Source: Aeromicrobium sp.
GTDB lineage: Bacteria > Actinomycetota > Actinomycetes > Propionibacteriales > Nocardioidaceae
Assembly: GCF_025965075.1 (NCBI RefSeq)
Contig: NZ_JAOPXQ010000047.1
Span: 1 to 45,014 of the forward strand
Length of the DNA: 45,014 bases
Direction: 5' to 3'
A program made the translations under genes and the position numbers. Under the pieces are notes generated by a model. That model worked only from the letters and a program-made list of their open reading frames with translations, was not told where the DNA came from and ran no database searches. This document shows, piece by piece, positions 26,520 through 36,941 of this stretch; within the stretch, counting starts at the first letter, position 1; each line of letters starts with the position of its first letter.

Positions 26520-26929
26520 CTGGAGCTGCGTCGTGCCTCCGGGCGGGTCGCCAGGGAGTCGCGGATCTCGCGCAGCAGCGCGATGTCCTCCGGAACGGCC
26601 TCTGGCTCGTCGACACCGGGTCCGGGCTTGCGCATGGCCTGCAGCTTCTGTACCGGCACGACGATCGCGAAGTAGATGACCGCCATCGTGACGACGAAGA
26701 CGATCAGGGCGTTGATCAGCCCGCCGATGTTGACGAAGGTCGCATCGCTGTCGGTGATGTTGAAGCCGAAGCCCTGGGCCTTGTCACCTCCGGCGACCGC
26801 GATGATCGGGTTGACGAAGTACGTTCCGAATGCGCCGACGAGCGTCGTGAACGCGACGCCGATCGCGATGCCGACGGCGAGGTCGATCACGTTGCCGCGC
26901 ATCAAGAAGTCCTTGAAGCCTTTGACCAT
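26516..26929 (-). CDS. mscL: Large-conductance mechanosensitive channel MscL
   Basis: MVKGFKDFLMRGNVIDLAVGIAIGVAFTTLVGAFGTYFVNPII...FVVTMAVIYFAIVVPVQKL. Confidence 0.96.
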   Translation of the reverse strand: MVKGFKDFLMRGNVIDLAVGIAIGVAFTTLVGAFGTYFVNPIIAVAGGDKAQGFGFNITDSDATFVNIGGLINALIVFVVTMAVIYFAIVVPVQKLQAMRKPGPGVDEPEAVPEDIALLREIRDSLATRPEARRSSS

Positions 26930-26971
26930 GCTGTCCCCCTGGGGGTGTGGGAAGTGCTGACCGCTCGACAG

Positions 26972-26997
26972 TAGTGGTGACAACGCGGCCACCACTA
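26972..26997 (-). terminator. Candidate stem-loop overlapping the SAF-gene stop codon
   Basis: TAGTGGTG (26972-26979) / CACCACTA (26990-26997). Confidence 0.4.
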
Positions 26998-27585
26998 GGA
27001 CGACGTGATGAGGCTGAATCGCGCCTCCAGGCCGGCCGTCGCCAGCGACAGGGCGTCCTTCTCCGACGTCACGATGCCCAGCGACGTCGCGTCCGGATCG
27101 TCCGGGCCCGGGACGGTGACGACCTCGACGGCGCGCGCGACGACCGTCGCCCGGCTCTCGCCGTCGGGGTCCACCGCGACCACGTCGACCCGGTCACCGA
27201 CCCTCACGCCCGCGGCGCCGTCGGCCAGGTCGACCCGGATCGTGGTGAGGACGGCGCCGGTCCCGTAACCGGCCAGGGCGTCGGCACGCAGGACCCGGAA
27301 GTCGGTGACGGTCTCGCCCCGGCGCATCGGTCCGGCGACACGTCGACCGACGGCGGCGGACCGGTCCAGCGCGTGCCCGGCGGCGGCAGCGGCCGGGACC
27401 GTGGTCGTACGCAGGTCGCGCTCCGTGATGACGTGGCCGCTGCGCAGGTCGTGCCGGGAGACGACGACCGGGATGCCGTCCGTCGGCTGACGCAGCGACG
27501 AGAGCCCGGTCAGGACCGCGAGGCCGGCGAGGACGGCGGCGAGCAGCCTGCGGTGCTCGAGGACGAGCTGCTGGATCCGGTCCAT
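26995..27585 (-). CDS. SAF domain-containing protein (CpaB/RcpC-like)
   Basis: Single N-terminal TM then GIPVVVSRHDLRSGHVITERDLRTTTVPAAAAAGHALDRSAAVGRRVAGPMRRGETVTDFRV. Confidence 0.85.
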   Translation of the reverse strand: MDRIQQLVLEHRRLLAAVLAGLAVLTGLSSLRQPTDGIPVVVSRHDLRSGHVITERDLRTTTVPAAAAAGHALDRSAAVGRRVAGPMRRGETVTDFRVLRADALAGYGTGAVLTTIRVDLADGAAGVRVGDRVDVVAVDPDGESRATVVARAVEVVTVPGPDDPDATSLGIVTSEKDALSLATAGLEARFSLITSS

Positions 27586-27648
27586 GACCAGAGCCTAGGA
27601 AGATCGGCCCGGACCCGCAGGAGTGTGTCCACAGGGGGGGCGAGCGGG

Positions 27649-27945
27649 CTACGCGGCGGAGCCGGAGTCGCTCTTCTTGGCCGGCGCCGCCGCGGCGGGC
27701 TTGCTGTCCGAGGAGGAGCTCTTGCTGTCGCTCGAGGACGGCTTGGCGGCGTCGGACGACGACGACGTCGACCGGCTGTCGTTGCGGTAGAACCCGGAGC
27801 CCTTGAACACCACGCCCACGGCGTTGAACACCTTGCGCAGGTCGCCGCCGCAGGTGGGGCAGACGGTCAGCGCGTCGTCGGTGAAGCTCTGCTGGACCTC
27901 CAGCGCTTCTCCGCAGTCCTTGCACTGGTACTGGTACTTCGGCAC
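27649..27945 (-). CDS. FmdB family zinc ribbon protein with Ser/Lys/Ala-rich tail
   Basis: GTG start; MPKYQYQCKDCGEALEVQQSFTDDALTVCPTCGGDLRKVFNAVGVVFKGSGFYRND. Confidence 0.93.
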   Translation of the reverse strand: MPKYQYQCKDCGEALEVQQSFTDDALTVCPTCGGDLRKVFNAVGVVFKGSGFYRNDSRSTSSSSDAAKPSSSDSKSSSSDSKPAAAAPAKKSDSGSAA

Positions 27946-28044
27946 GACATGCTCCCGCTCGATCGGCAATGCTCCCCAAGGGTACAGTTGCCGCACCGTG
28001 ATCGATCGCATCCCTCGTCGCCAGAGCCCTCTCGGAGCCCATCG

Positions 28045-29412
28045 ATGACCGAATGGCTGCTGCTGGCCACGTCCCTCCTCCTGATGCTCGCCTGCGGGGT
28101 CTTCGTCGCCGCCGAGTTCTCGTTCGTGACGGTCGACCGCGCGACGATCGAGCGTGACGCCGAGGCCGGCGACAAGGGCGCCCAGGGCACGCTGCTCGCG
28201 CTGCGGTCGCTGTCGACCCAGCTCAGCGGCGCCCAGCTCGGCATCACGATCACCAACCTGGCGATCGGCTTCCTGGCCGAGCCGGCGATCGGCAAGCTGT
28301 TGCACGACCCGCTGGAGTCCGCGGGGCTGCAGGACGGCGCGCTCAAGGGGGTCTCGTACGGCATCGCGCTGATCGTCAGCACGGTCGTCACGATGCTGGT
28401 CGGCGAGCTCGTGCCCAAGAACTTCGCGCTGGCGCTGCCGCAACGGACCGCCGCACTGACCCAGTGGCCCCAGCGGGCGTTCACCCGGGCCATGGCGTGG
28501 CCCATCCGGGCGCTCAACGGCCTGGCCAACACGATCCTGCGGGCGCTCGGCGTCGAGCCGCAGGAGGAGCTGCGCTCGGCCCGATCGCCGGTCGAGCTCC
28601 GCTCTCTCGTGCTGCGGTCGGCGGTCGAGGGCGCGATCGACGACGAGACCGCGGACCTGGTCGCCCGCAGCATCGCGTTCGGCGACCGGACCGCGGCCGA
28701 CGTGCGTACGCCGCGGGTGCGCGTCCACTTCCTCGAGGGACGCGACACGGCCTTCGACGTCATCGAGGCCGCCCGCCAGACGGGCCACTCCCGCTTCCCG
28801 GTCATCGGCAAGAGCCCCGACGACGTCCTCGGGATCGTCCACGTCAAGCAGGCCGTCGGCGTCGAGCCGGACCGCAGGCGCTCGGTCCGCCTGACCGACA
28901 TCCTGGACCCGCCGACGATCGTGCCGGACAGCATCGAGCTCGACCCTCTGCTGTCGGTGCTGCGCGAGCAGGGGATGCAGATGGCGATCGTGGTCGACGA
29001 GTACGGCGGCACCGACGGGGTCGTGACCCTCGAGGACCTGGTCGAGGAGATCGTGGGCGACATCGCCGACGAGCACGACCGGCTGTCGTCCCGCAGCCGG
29101 CACCGCCGCGACGGCACGTGGTCGCTGTCGGGCCTGCTGCGGCCCGACGAGGTCGAGGAGCAGACCGGCATCGCACTGCCGGAGGGCGAGGACTACGAGA
29201 CCATTGCGGGCCTCATCCTCGAGCGGCTCGGCCGCCTGGGCCAGCGTGGCGACGTCGTCAGCCTGCGCCTCGACCGGACACCTGACGACGACGAGGACGA
29301 TCCCGAGCCGCTGCTCGTGACGCTGACGATCGAGCGCATGGAGGGCCGCCGCATCGACCGGGTCTCCCTCACGGTCGACGACGAGGCCATGCCCGGGGAG
29401 GTCACCTCATGA
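28045..29412 (+). CDS. CNNM/HlyC-CorC family transporter with CBS pair
   Basis: CGVFVAAEFSFVTVDRATIERDA...ITNLAIGFLAEPAIGKLL...VGELVPKNFALALPQRTA...VVDEYGGTDGVVTLEDLVEEIVGDI. Confidence 0.95.
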   Translation: MTEWLLLATSLLLMLACGVFVAAEFSFVTVDRATIERDAEAGDKGAQGTLLALRSLSTQLSGAQLGITITNLAIGFLAEPAIGKLLHDPLESAGLQDGALKGVSYGIALIVSTVVTMLVGELVPKNFALALPQRTAALTQWPQRAFTRAMAWPIRALNGLANTILRALGVEPQEELRSARSPVELRSLVLRSAVEGAIDDETADLVARSIAFGDRTAADVRTPRVRVHFLEGRDTAFDVIEAARQTGHSRFPVIGKSPDDVLGIVHVKQAVGVEPDRRRSVRLTDILDPPTIVPDSIELDPLLSVLREQGMQMAIVVDEYGGTDGVVTLEDLVEEIVGDIADEHDRLSSRSRHRRDGTWSLSGLLRPDEVEEQTGIALPEGEDYETIAGLILERLGRLGQRGDVVSLRLDRTPDDDEDDPEPLLVTLTIERMEGRRIDRVSLTVDDEAMPGEVTS

Positions 29413-30461
29413 GCGACATCGGAGCCGTCGTCCTGACGGTCGTGCTGCTGGCGCTCAACGCGTTGTTCGTCGCTGCGGAGTTCGCGCTGATCTCGGCCCG
29501 CCGCACCCAGCTGGAGCCGCGCATCGCGGCCGGCTCGGCGCCGGCGCGGTTGGCGATGCGGGCGATCGAGAACATCACGCAGGTCATGGCCGCGGCGCAG
29601 CTCGGCATCACGATCTGCTCGCTGGGCCTCGGCGCCGTCGGCGAGCCGGCGATCGCCCACCTCATGGAGCCCGTCTTCGAGGCGGTCAACGTCCCCGAGG
29701 GGGTCGTGCACCCCGTCTCGTTCGTCATCGCCATGACGATCGTGGTGTTCGCCCACGTCGTGCTGGGCGAGATGGTGCCCAAGAACCTCGCGCTGGTCGG
29801 TCCCGACCGGGCGGCACTGTTCCTCGGCCCGTTCATGCTGGCGGTCGTGCTGGTCCTCAAGCCGTTCGTCGTGCTGCTCAACGGCACGGCCAACATGATC
29901 GTCCGGGCCTTCGGCGTCGAGCCCAAGGATGAGGTCGCCTCGACGTACTCGCACGACGAGGTCGCGGGGCTCGTCGAGGAGTCCCGCCGCGAGGGCCTGC
30001 TCGACGAGGACGAGTACGGACTGGTGTCCGGCGCGCTCGACTTCTCCGACGGCACCGTCGCGCAGGTCCTGCTGCCGCGGGCCGGGCTCGTCACGATCCC
30101 GCCGAGCGCGACCCCGGTCGACGTCGAGCGGGCCTGCGCCGACACCGGCTTCTCCCGCTTCCCGGTCGTCGACGCGATGGGCGACATCACGGGCTACCTG
30201 CACATCAAGGACGTGCTGGAGACCGACGGCGCGGCCCGCCGCGAGACGATCGCGGACAAGTGGCTGCGCCCGCTCGCGACGGTGCACGCTGACTCGGGGC
30301 TCTACGAGGCCCTCCGCACGATGCAGGCCCGGGGCTCGCACATGGCTCGGGTCGCCGACGAGTCCGGCCAGGTGCTCGGCGTCATCATGCTCGAGGACGT
30401 CCTCGAGGAGCTCGTCGGCGAGATCCGCAGCGGCAGTACCGGCGACGGCAGGCGCGCCTGA
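29409..30461 (+). CDS. CNNM/HlyC-CorC family transporter with CBS domains (second copy)
   Basis: ATGA overlap with preceding gene; ALNALFVAAEFALISARRTQLEPRI...VLGEMVPKNLALVGPDRA...VLGVIMLEDVLEELVGEI. Confidence 0.95.
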   Translation: MSDIGAVVLTVVLLALNALFVAAEFALISARRTQLEPRIAAGSAPARLAMRAIENITQVMAAAQLGITICSLGLGAVGEPAIAHLMEPVFEAVNVPEGVVHPVSFVIAMTIVVFAHVVLGEMVPKNLALVGPDRAALFLGPFMLAVVLVLKPFVVLLNGTANMIVRAFGVEPKDEVASTYSHDEVAGLVEESRREGLLDEDEYGLVSGALDFSDGTVAQVLLPRAGLVTIPPSATPVDVERACADTGFSRFPVVDAMGDITGYLHIKDVLETDGAARRETIADKWLRPLATVHADSGLYEALRTMQARGSHMARVADESGQVLGVIMLEDVLEELVGEIRSGSTGDGRRA

Positions 30462-30497
30462 CGGCTGGGCACGGGTCGCGTCGACCCGGGCAGCGGT

Positions 30498-33032
30498 GTG
30501 GGTGAGAATGGCTCGGTGCGCCGCTTCGTCCTCGTGACCTCCTCCGTGCTGTTGCTGGCCGTCCTCGGGGCGGCGATCTTCTCGTTCGTCACGGTCCGCA
30601 AGTCGTTCCCCGACACGACCGGGGAGCTGACCGCGAGCGCGCTCAAGGGCACCGTCACGGTCCAGCGGGACGGCAAGGGCATCCCGCAGATCTATGCCGA
30701 CAATCCCGAGGACCTGTTCTTCGCGCAGGGCTTCGTCCAGGCGCAGGACCGCTTCTACGAGATGGACTTCCGCCGCCACGTCACGGCCGGGCGCCTGTCC
30801 GAGCTGGTCGGCGAGGGGGGGCTGGAGACCGACAAGTTCGTCCGCACGCTGGGCTGGCGCCGCACCGCCGAGAAGGAGCTGGCCCTCCTCGACGACACGA
30901 CGCTCTCGCTCGTCCGGGCGTACGCCCGAGGGGTCAACGAGTACATCGACGACCGGTCGGCGTCCCAGCTGTCGCTGGAGTACTCCGTCCTGTCGCTGAC
31001 CGGGCCGGACTACACGCCCGAGCCGTGGACCGCGGTCGACTCGCTGGCCTGGATCAAGGCCATGGCGTGGGACCTGCGCAGCAACATGGATGACGAGATC
31101 ACCCGGGTGCTGTCGACCGCCAAGCTGTCGGTCGACGAGGTCGAGGAGCTCTACCCTGGCTATCCCTCGGACCACGCCACGATCGCCGGCGAGGGCACCG
31201 TCGGGGGTGGCACGTTCCGCCGGACGGTGACACCCGATCCGGCCCTGGCCCGCTCCGCCGTGGCCTCGCTGTCGTCGGCACAGAAGGGCGCCGAGGCGTT
31301 GCCCGCGCTGCTGGGCATCGGGGAGGGCATCGGCTCCAACTCGTGGGTCGTCGACGGCGAGCACTCCACGACGGGCAAGCCGATCCTGGCCAACGACCCG
31401 CACCTGGCGCCCTCGATGCCGGGCATCTGGTACCAGGTCGGGCTGCACTGCCGCACCGTCAGCGCGGCCTGCCCGTACGACGTCTCGGGCTTCTCGTTCG
31501 CGGGTCTGCCCGGCGTGGTCGTCGGCCACAACGACCGGATCGCGTGGGGCGTCACGACGATGTACGCCGACGTCGCGGACCTGTACCTCGAGAAGGTCAC
31601 CGGCGACACGTACGAGTACGACGGACGGCAGCTCCCGCTCGAGACCCGTCAGGAGACGTTCGAGGTCGCGGACGGGGACACCGAGCGGATCACAGTCCGG
31701 TCGACCCGACACGGACCGATCCTGTCCGACCTCGACGACGACCTGTCGAGGGATGTCGCCGACGTCGGGGCGGGCCAGCAGGCCACGGCGACCCGAGGCG
31801 CGTACGAGGTGTCGCTCGGCTGGACCGCGCTGACGCCCGAGCCCACGATCAAGGCGGTCTTCGCCCTCGACAAGGCGCAGGACTGGGACGACTTCCGGGC
31901 CGCGGCGAAGCTGTTCACGGTGCCGGCGCAGAACCTCGTGTACGCCGACCGGGCCGGCAACATCGGCTATCAGTCGCCCGGCACGATCCCGGTGCGCCGC
32001 AAGGGCGACGGCCGGTGGCCGGTCCCCGGCTGGGACAAGAGCTACGGCTGGACGGGGACGATCCCGTTCGAGGAGCTCCCGACGGTCTACAACCCCGACG
32101 AGGGCTTCATCGTCACGGCCAACAACCGGGTCATCGGCAACCAGTACCCGCACGTCCTGGGTGCCGACACCGCCGACGGCTACCGGTCCGAGCGCATCCG
32201 TGACCTCATCACGGCCAAGGACAAGCTCAGCGTCGCGGACATGTCGCGGATCCAGAACGACACCTACAGCGCCAACGCCGCCCGGCTCGTGCCGGAGCTG
32301 CTCCGGATCCAGCTCGAGAGCGCCTACTACCGCCAGGGGCAGGCGACCCTCCGCGGGTGGGACTTCCGCCAGGACGTCGACTCGCCCGGTGCGGCGTACT
32401 TCAACGCGGTCTGGCGGCACCTGCTCGAGCGGACGTTCCACGACGAGCTGCCCAAGAACGCCTGGCCGACCGGTGGGGAGCGGTGGTTCACGATCGTCGC
32501 GAGCATCCTCGACCAACCCGGCAACCACTGGTGGGACGACACCACGACTCCGGGCATCAAGGAGACGCGCGACGAGATCCTCGCCGACGCGATGCGGGCC
32601 GCGCGGGACGAGCTGACGATGATCCAGTCCCGCAGCCCGAGCGAGTGGCGGTGGGGCACGATGCACAAGCTCGAGCTCGTCAACCCGACCCTGGGTGACT
32701 CGGGCGTCGGCCTGGTCAACCGCATCTTCAACCGTGGCCCGTTCAAGGTCGGTGGCGGCAGCGGCATCGTCGACGCGACGAGCTGGGACGCCACGGAGGG
32801 CTACGAGGTCACCGCGGTGCCGTCGATGCGGATGGTCGTGGACCTGGGCAATCTCGACCGCTCCCGCTGGATCCAGCTGACCGGCAACTCCGGTCACGCG
32901 TTCGACGACCACTACCTCGACCAGGCGCCGCTGTGGGCCAAGGGCGAGACGCTGCCGTGGGCGTTCGGCCGCAAGGCCGTGGCCGCATCGACCGACGACA
33001 CGCTGACGCTCAAGCCCAGCGGGACGAGCTAG
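30498..33032 (+). CDS. Penicillin acylase family protein (Ntn hydrolase)
   Basis: GTVTVQRDGKGIPQIYADNPEDLFFAQGFVQAQDRFYEMDFRRH; autoprocessing site IGSNSWVVDGEHSTTGKPILANDPHL. GTG at 30516 is an alternative start. Confidence 0.95.
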   Translation: MGENGSVRRFVLVTSSVLLLAVLGAAIFSFVTVRKSFPDTTGELTASALKGTVTVQRDGKGIPQIYADNPEDLFFAQGFVQAQDRFYEMDFRRHVTAGRLSELVGEGGLETDKFVRTLGWRRTAEKELALLDDTTLSLVRAYARGVNEYIDDRSASQLSLEYSVLSLTGPDYTPEPWTAVDSLAWIKAMAWDLRSNMDDEITRVLSTAKLSVDEVEELYPGYPSDHATIAGEGTVGGGTFRRTVTPDPALARSAVASLSSAQKGAEALPALLGIGEGIGSNSWVVDGEHSTTGKPILANDPHLAPSMPGIWYQVGLHCRTVSAACPYDVSGFSFAGLPGVVVGHNDRIAWGVTTMYADVADLYLEKVTGDTYEYDGRQLPLETRQETFEVADGDTERITVRSTRHGPILSDLDDDLSRDVADVGAGQQATATRGAYEVSLGWTALTPEPTIKAVFALDKAQDWDDFRAAAKLFTVPAQNLVYADRAGNIGYQSPGTIPVRRKGDGRWPVPGWDKSYGWTGTIPFEELPTVYNPDEGFIVTANNRVIGNQYPHVLGADTADGYRSERIRDLITAKDKLSVADMSRIQNDTYSANAARLVPELLRIQLESAYYRQGQATLRGWDFRQDVDSPGAAYFNAVWRHLLERTFHDELPKNAWPTGGERWFTIVASILDQPGNHWWDDTTTPGIKETRDEILADAMRAARDELTMIQSRSPSEWRWGTMHKLELVNPTLGDSGVGLVNRIFNRGPFKVGGGSGIVDATSWDATEGYEVTAVPSMRMVVDLGNLDRSRWIQLTGNSGHAFDDHYLDQAPLWAKGETLPWAFGRKAVAASTDDTLTLKPSGTS

Positions 33033-33054
33033 CGGGACGAGCCAGCGGCGCCGG

Positions 33055-33615
33055 CTAGGGGACGCGGAACAGCCCGGCCGGGGTGACCGCCATCTGCACG
33101 GGCACGTCGTGCGGCTCGTGCGGCAGCGTCGGCAGCAGCTCGTGGGTGAACACCACGGCGCACAGCGGCGCGGACGTCCCGGCGAGCGCGCGGTCGTAGT
33201 AGCCGGCGCCCCGTCCGAGCCGGTGACCCGCGTGGTCGACGGCCAGCGCCGGCAGGATCACCACGTCGCACGTCTCGAGCGCGTCGACCCCCAGGCGTAC
33301 GCCGGCCGGCTCCGGGATGCCGAGCGCGGTCGGCGTCACCGCTGCGGTCGGGTCGTACGTCGACCAGTCGAGCGTGTGGTCATCGAGGCTGATCGGCACG
33401 ACGACCTCGACCCCACGGTCGTGCAGCGCCGCGACGAGCGGGCCGGTGCCGGGCTCGGTCGGCATCGACAGGTAGCAGGCGACCCGGTTGGCGCGGGCGA
33501 TGACGGGTACCGCGAGCAGGTGCAGCGCGATCGCCTCGGCGGCCTCGGCACGCTCGCCGGGCGACATCGCACGACGTCGGTCGAGGAGCTCGCCGCGCAC
33601 CTGAGCCTTGGTCAC
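33055..33615 (-). CDS. 5-formyltetrahydrofolate cyclo-ligase
   Basis: ACYLSMPTEPGTGPLVAALHDRGVEVVVPI...DVVILPALAVDHAGHRLGRGAGYYDRAL. Confidence 0.94.
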   Translation of the reverse strand: MTKAQVRGELLDRRRAMSPGERAEAAEAIALHLLAVPVIARANRVACYLSMPTEPGTGPLVAALHDRGVEVVVPISLDDHTLDWSTYDPTAAVTPTALGIPEPAGVRLGVDALETCDVVILPALAVDHAGHRLGRGAGYYDRALAGTSAPLCAVVFTHELLPTLPHEPHDVPVQMAVTPAGLFRVP

Positions 33616-33667
33616 GCGCTGACGCTAACCTATGGGCGCCGGAAGGCGCTCGAACTAAGGAGGTCTC

Positions 33668-35038
33668 GTGACGGGCTTGGAGCAGGCGCAGCAACGGATG
33701 GTGGACGCGGGGGTGCCGCAGCGAGCGATCGACGTGTTCTCCTCCTTCTACGGACAGCTCGAGGGGGGCGCCTCCGGGATGATCCCGGAGTCCGAGGTGG
33801 ACCCGCTCGTCGACATCGACCACGCCGGTGCGATCTCGCTGACCGACGAGCAGTGCCGCGAGGCGGCCGCCGTCACGGCTGTCATCAAGCTCAACGGCGG
33901 CCTCGGCACCTCGATGGGGCTCGACCGGGCCAAGACCCTGCTGCCCGTCCGGCCCGACCTGACGTTCCTCGACGTCATCGCGGGACAGGTCCTGCACCTG
34001 CGCGAGCAGCTCGGCGTGACGCTGCCGCTGCTGTTCATGAACAGCTTCCGCACCCGCGACGACACCCTGGCCGCGCTCGCGAAATACGACGACCTCGCGG
34101 TCGAGGGACTGCCGATCGACTTCCTGCAGAATCGTGAGCCCAAGCTCCGCACCGACGACCTGACGCCCGTCGACTGGCCGGCCGACCCGTCGCTCGAGTG
34201 GTGCCCCCCGGGACACGGCGACCTCTACACCGCGCTCGAGGTCTCCGGGATCCTCGACGCCCTGATCGACGCCGGCTACCGCTACGCCACGGTCTCCAAC
34301 GCCGACAACCTCGGTGCCGCGCCGGACCCGGCGATGATGGGCTGGTTCGCGGCCTCGGGCGCGCCCTACGCCGCCGAGGTCTGCCGACGCACTCCCGCGG
34401 ACGTCAAGGGCGGCCACATCGTGGTCCGCAAGAGCGACGGCCGCCTGGTCCTGCGGGAGACCGCGCAGACCCCCGACGAGGACGCCGCGGCGGCCGCCGA
34501 TCCCGAGCGGCACCGCTACTTCCACACCAACAACCTGTGGTTCGACCTGCGGGTCATGAAGCAGACGCTCGAGGACCGCGAGGGCGTCCTCGGCCTGCCG
34601 CTGATCCGCAACACCAAGACCGTCGACCCCACCGACAAGTCCTCGACCGAGGTCGTGCAGATCGAGTCCGCGATGGGTGCCGCCGTCGAGGTGTTCGACG
34701 GGGCGACCGCGATCGAGGTCGACCGGTCCCGGTTCCTGCCGGTCAAGACGACCAACGACCTGCTCCTGCTGCGGTCGGACGTCTACGGCGTGGGGGACGA
34801 CTTCCGCGTGCGCTCGCAGGTCGACGCGGCCCCGCTGGTCGACCTCGACCGCCGGTTCTACTCCACGATCGCGGACTTCGACGCGCGGCTGCCGTCGCCC
34901 CCGTCGCTGGTCGAGGCGCGGCGGCTGACGGTCCGCGGGGACTGGCGGTTCGGCCGCGGAGTCACCGTGCGTAGGGACGTCACCCTGGACGACACCGGCA
35001 CGGCCGAGAGCGTCGCGGCGGACACCCGGTTAGGCTGA
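33668..35038 (+). CDS. UTP--glucose-1-phosphate uridylyltransferase (UDPGP type)
   Basis: VIKLNGGLGTSMGLDRAKTLLPVRPDLTFLDVIAGQ...PPGHGDLYTALEVSGILDALIDAGYRYATVSNADNLGA...FHTNNLWFDL. Confidence 0.94.
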   Translation: MTGLEQAQQRMVDAGVPQRAIDVFSSFYGQLEGGASGMIPESEVDPLVDIDHAGAISLTDEQCREAAAVTAVIKLNGGLGTSMGLDRAKTLLPVRPDLTFLDVIAGQVLHLREQLGVTLPLLFMNSFRTRDDTLAALAKYDDLAVEGLPIDFLQNREPKLRTDDLTPVDWPADPSLEWCPPGHGDLYTALEVSGILDALIDAGYRYATVSNADNLGAAPDPAMMGWFAASGAPYAAEVCRRTPADVKGGHIVVRKSDGRLVLRETAQTPDEDAAAAADPERHRYFHTNNLWFDLRVMKQTLEDREGVLGLPLIRNTKTVDPTDKSSTEVVQIESAMGAAVEVFDGATAIEVDRSRFLPVKTTNDLLLLRSDVYGVGDDFRVRSQVDAAPLVDLDRRFYSTIADFDARLPSPPSLVEARRLTVRGDWRFGRGVTVRRDVTLDDTGTAESVAADTRLG

Positions 35039-35043
35039 CACGC

Positions 35044-36468
35044 ATGTCCTCAGGAGGAAATGACCACGGACCGGAGCAGCGCATGCTCCCGACCGAGCCG
35101 GGTCAACCTCCTGCACAGGCCGGCCCGAGCACCGCTGGGGCCGGCGACGAGGAGCTCACCCAGCCCGTGACGCGTCCCGAGACCCCGGCCAGCGAGGCGG
35201 CACCGGCACCGGCCGTCCGCCCCCGGCCCGAGAGCGTCCGGGAGGGCGTCCTGACGGTCGAGGACCACCTCGAGAAGATCCTGCGCGGCATCGGGCCGCT
35301 GGCCCCCTACGAGCAGCCGCTCGTCGAGTCGCTGGGCCTGCCGATCCATGAGGCGTTCGTCAGCCCGATCGACCTGCCCCGCTTCGACAACTCCTCGATG
35401 GACGGCTACGCCGTGCGCGCCGAGGACATCACCGGAGCCACCCGCCAGCAGCCCGTGACCCTGCCGGTCGTCGGCGAGATCTCCGCCGGATCGGCCAAGC
35501 CGTTCGCGATCAGCGCCGGCACCGCGGTCAAGATCATGACCGGCGCCCCGATCCCGCGCGGCGCCGACGCCGTCGTGCCGTTCGAGGAGACCGATCGCGG
35601 CAACGCCCGCGTGCAGATCTACGCCTCGGCCGACCGGGGCGCCCGGATCCGCCCCCAGGGCGAGGACATCCGCACCGGCGACACCGTGCTGGCCGAGGGC
35701 ACGGTCCTCGGCCCGCGCGAGATCAGCCTCCTGGCCTCGCTCGGCGCGCCCCGGGTCAAGGCCCGGCCGCGCCCCCGTGTCGTCGTGATCTCGACCGGCA
35801 GCGAGCTGCGCGAGCCCGGGACCCACCTCGACTACGACTCGATCTTCGACGGCAACAGCTACATGCTGGCCGCGGCGGTGCGCGAGGCCGGAGCGATCTG
35901 CTACCGCGTCGGGGCGGTCGACGACAGCCCGCGCCGGTTCCAGCGGGTCCTGTCCGAGCAGCTCGTGCGCGCCGACCTGGTGGTCACCAGCGGCGGCATC
36001 AGCAAGGGCGACCACGACGTCGTCAAGGAGACGCTGTCGGCGCTCGGGACGGTCGACTTCAACGAGGTCGCGATGCAGCCGGGCAAGCCGCAGGGCTTCG
36101 GCAAGGTCTTCGACGAGCAGACCCCCATCATCACGCTGCCGGGCAACGCCGTGTCGGCCTACGTGTCGTTCGAGGTGTTCGTCCTGCCGGCGATCCGCCG
36201 CATGATGGGCCGGACGCCCTACCGCCGCCCCATGGTCCACGCCGTGCTGGCGTCCGACCTGCGATCGCGGCCGGGCGTGCGGCAGTACGTCCGCGCGGTC
36301 TTCGAGGTCACGCACCGCGGTGCCAAGGTCACCCCGTTGGAGGGCGCCGGGTCCCACATGGTCGGGACGCTGGCCAAGGCCAACGCGCTGATCATCGTCG
36401 GGGAGGACCAGACCGCCCTCAACCTCGGCGACACGGTCCGCACCCTCGTGCTGGACAGGCCCTTCTAG
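35044..36468 (+). CDS. glp: Gephyrin-like molybdopterin molybdotransferase (MoeA/Glp)
   Basis: [17 protein letters not shown]...[21 protein letters not shown]...[13 protein letters not shown]...[17 protein letters not shown]...[10 protein letters not shown]; long Pro/Ala/Glu-rich N-terminal extension. Confidence 0.93.
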   Translation: MSSGGNDHGPEQRMLPTEPGQPPAQAGPSTAGAGDEELTQPVTRPETPASEAAPAPAVRPRPESVREGVLTVEDHLEKILRGIGPLAPYEQPLVESLGLPIHEAFVSPIDLPRFDNSSMDGYAVRAEDITGATRQQPVTLPVVGEISAGSAKPFAISAGTAVKIMTGAPIPRGADAVVPFEETDRGNARVQIYASADRGARIRPQGEDIRTGDTVLAEGTVLGPREISLLASLGAPRVKARPRPRVVVISTGSELREPGTHLDYDSIFDGNSYMLAAAVREAGAICYRVGAVDDSPRRFQRVLSEQLVRADLVVTSGGISKGDHDVVKETLSALGTVDFNEVAMQPGKPQGFGKVFDEQTPIITLPGNAVSAYVSFEVFVLPAIRRMMGRTPYRRPMVHAVLASDLRSRPGVRQYVRAVFEVTHRGAKVTPLEGAGSHMVGTLAKANALIIVGEDQTALNLGDTVRTLVLDRPF

Positions 36469-36941
36469 TGGCGGACCGTCTGACCCACGTGGACGACTCC
36501 GGGGCGGCGCGGATGGTCGATGTCACGGCCAAGGACATCACCGCCCGGACCGCCACGGCCCGCGGCCGGGTCGAGGTCAGCAGCGAGGTCGTGGCGCTGC
36601 TGCGCGGCGACGGCATGCCCAAGGGCGATGCCCTGGCGGTCGCCCGGATCGCCGGCATCATGGCCACGAAGCGGACGCCCGACCTCATCCCGCTGTGCCA
36701 CCCGCTCGCGATCAGCGGTGTGGAGGTCGACCTCGAGGTCGACGACGGTGTCGTCCTCATCCAGGCGACGGTCCGGACCGCGGACCGTACCGGCGTCGAG
36801 ATGGAGGCGTTGACCGCCGTCAGCGTCGCCGCGCTGACCGTCGTCGACATGGTCAAGGCGGTCGACAAGCTCGCCCGGATCACCGACATCGAGGTCATGG
36901 CGAAGTCCGGCGGCAAGAGCGGGGACTGGCAGCGCTCATGA
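36468..36941 (+). CDS. moaC: Cyclic pyranopterin monophosphate synthase MoaC
   Basis: [34 protein letters not shown]...[25 protein letters not shown]...[23 protein letters not shown]. Confidence 0.97.
   Translation: MADRLTHVDDSGAARMVDVTAKDITARTATARGRVEVSSEVVALLRGDGMPKGDALAVARIAGIMATKRTPDLIPLCHPLAISGVEVDLEVDDGVVLIQATVRTADRTGVEMEALTAVSVAALTVVDMVKAVDKLARITDIEVMAKSGGKSGDWQRS

Noticed and set aside
28045-30461. Tandem CNNM/CorC genes as a novel system
   Set aside because: Overlapping paired CNNM transporters are a common arrangement in Actinobacteria.
32630-32660. Possible further copies of the GAGTGGCG repeat at 32640 and 37930
   Set aside because: Only the short core matches, inside conserved coding sequence, without the 21-bp unit.
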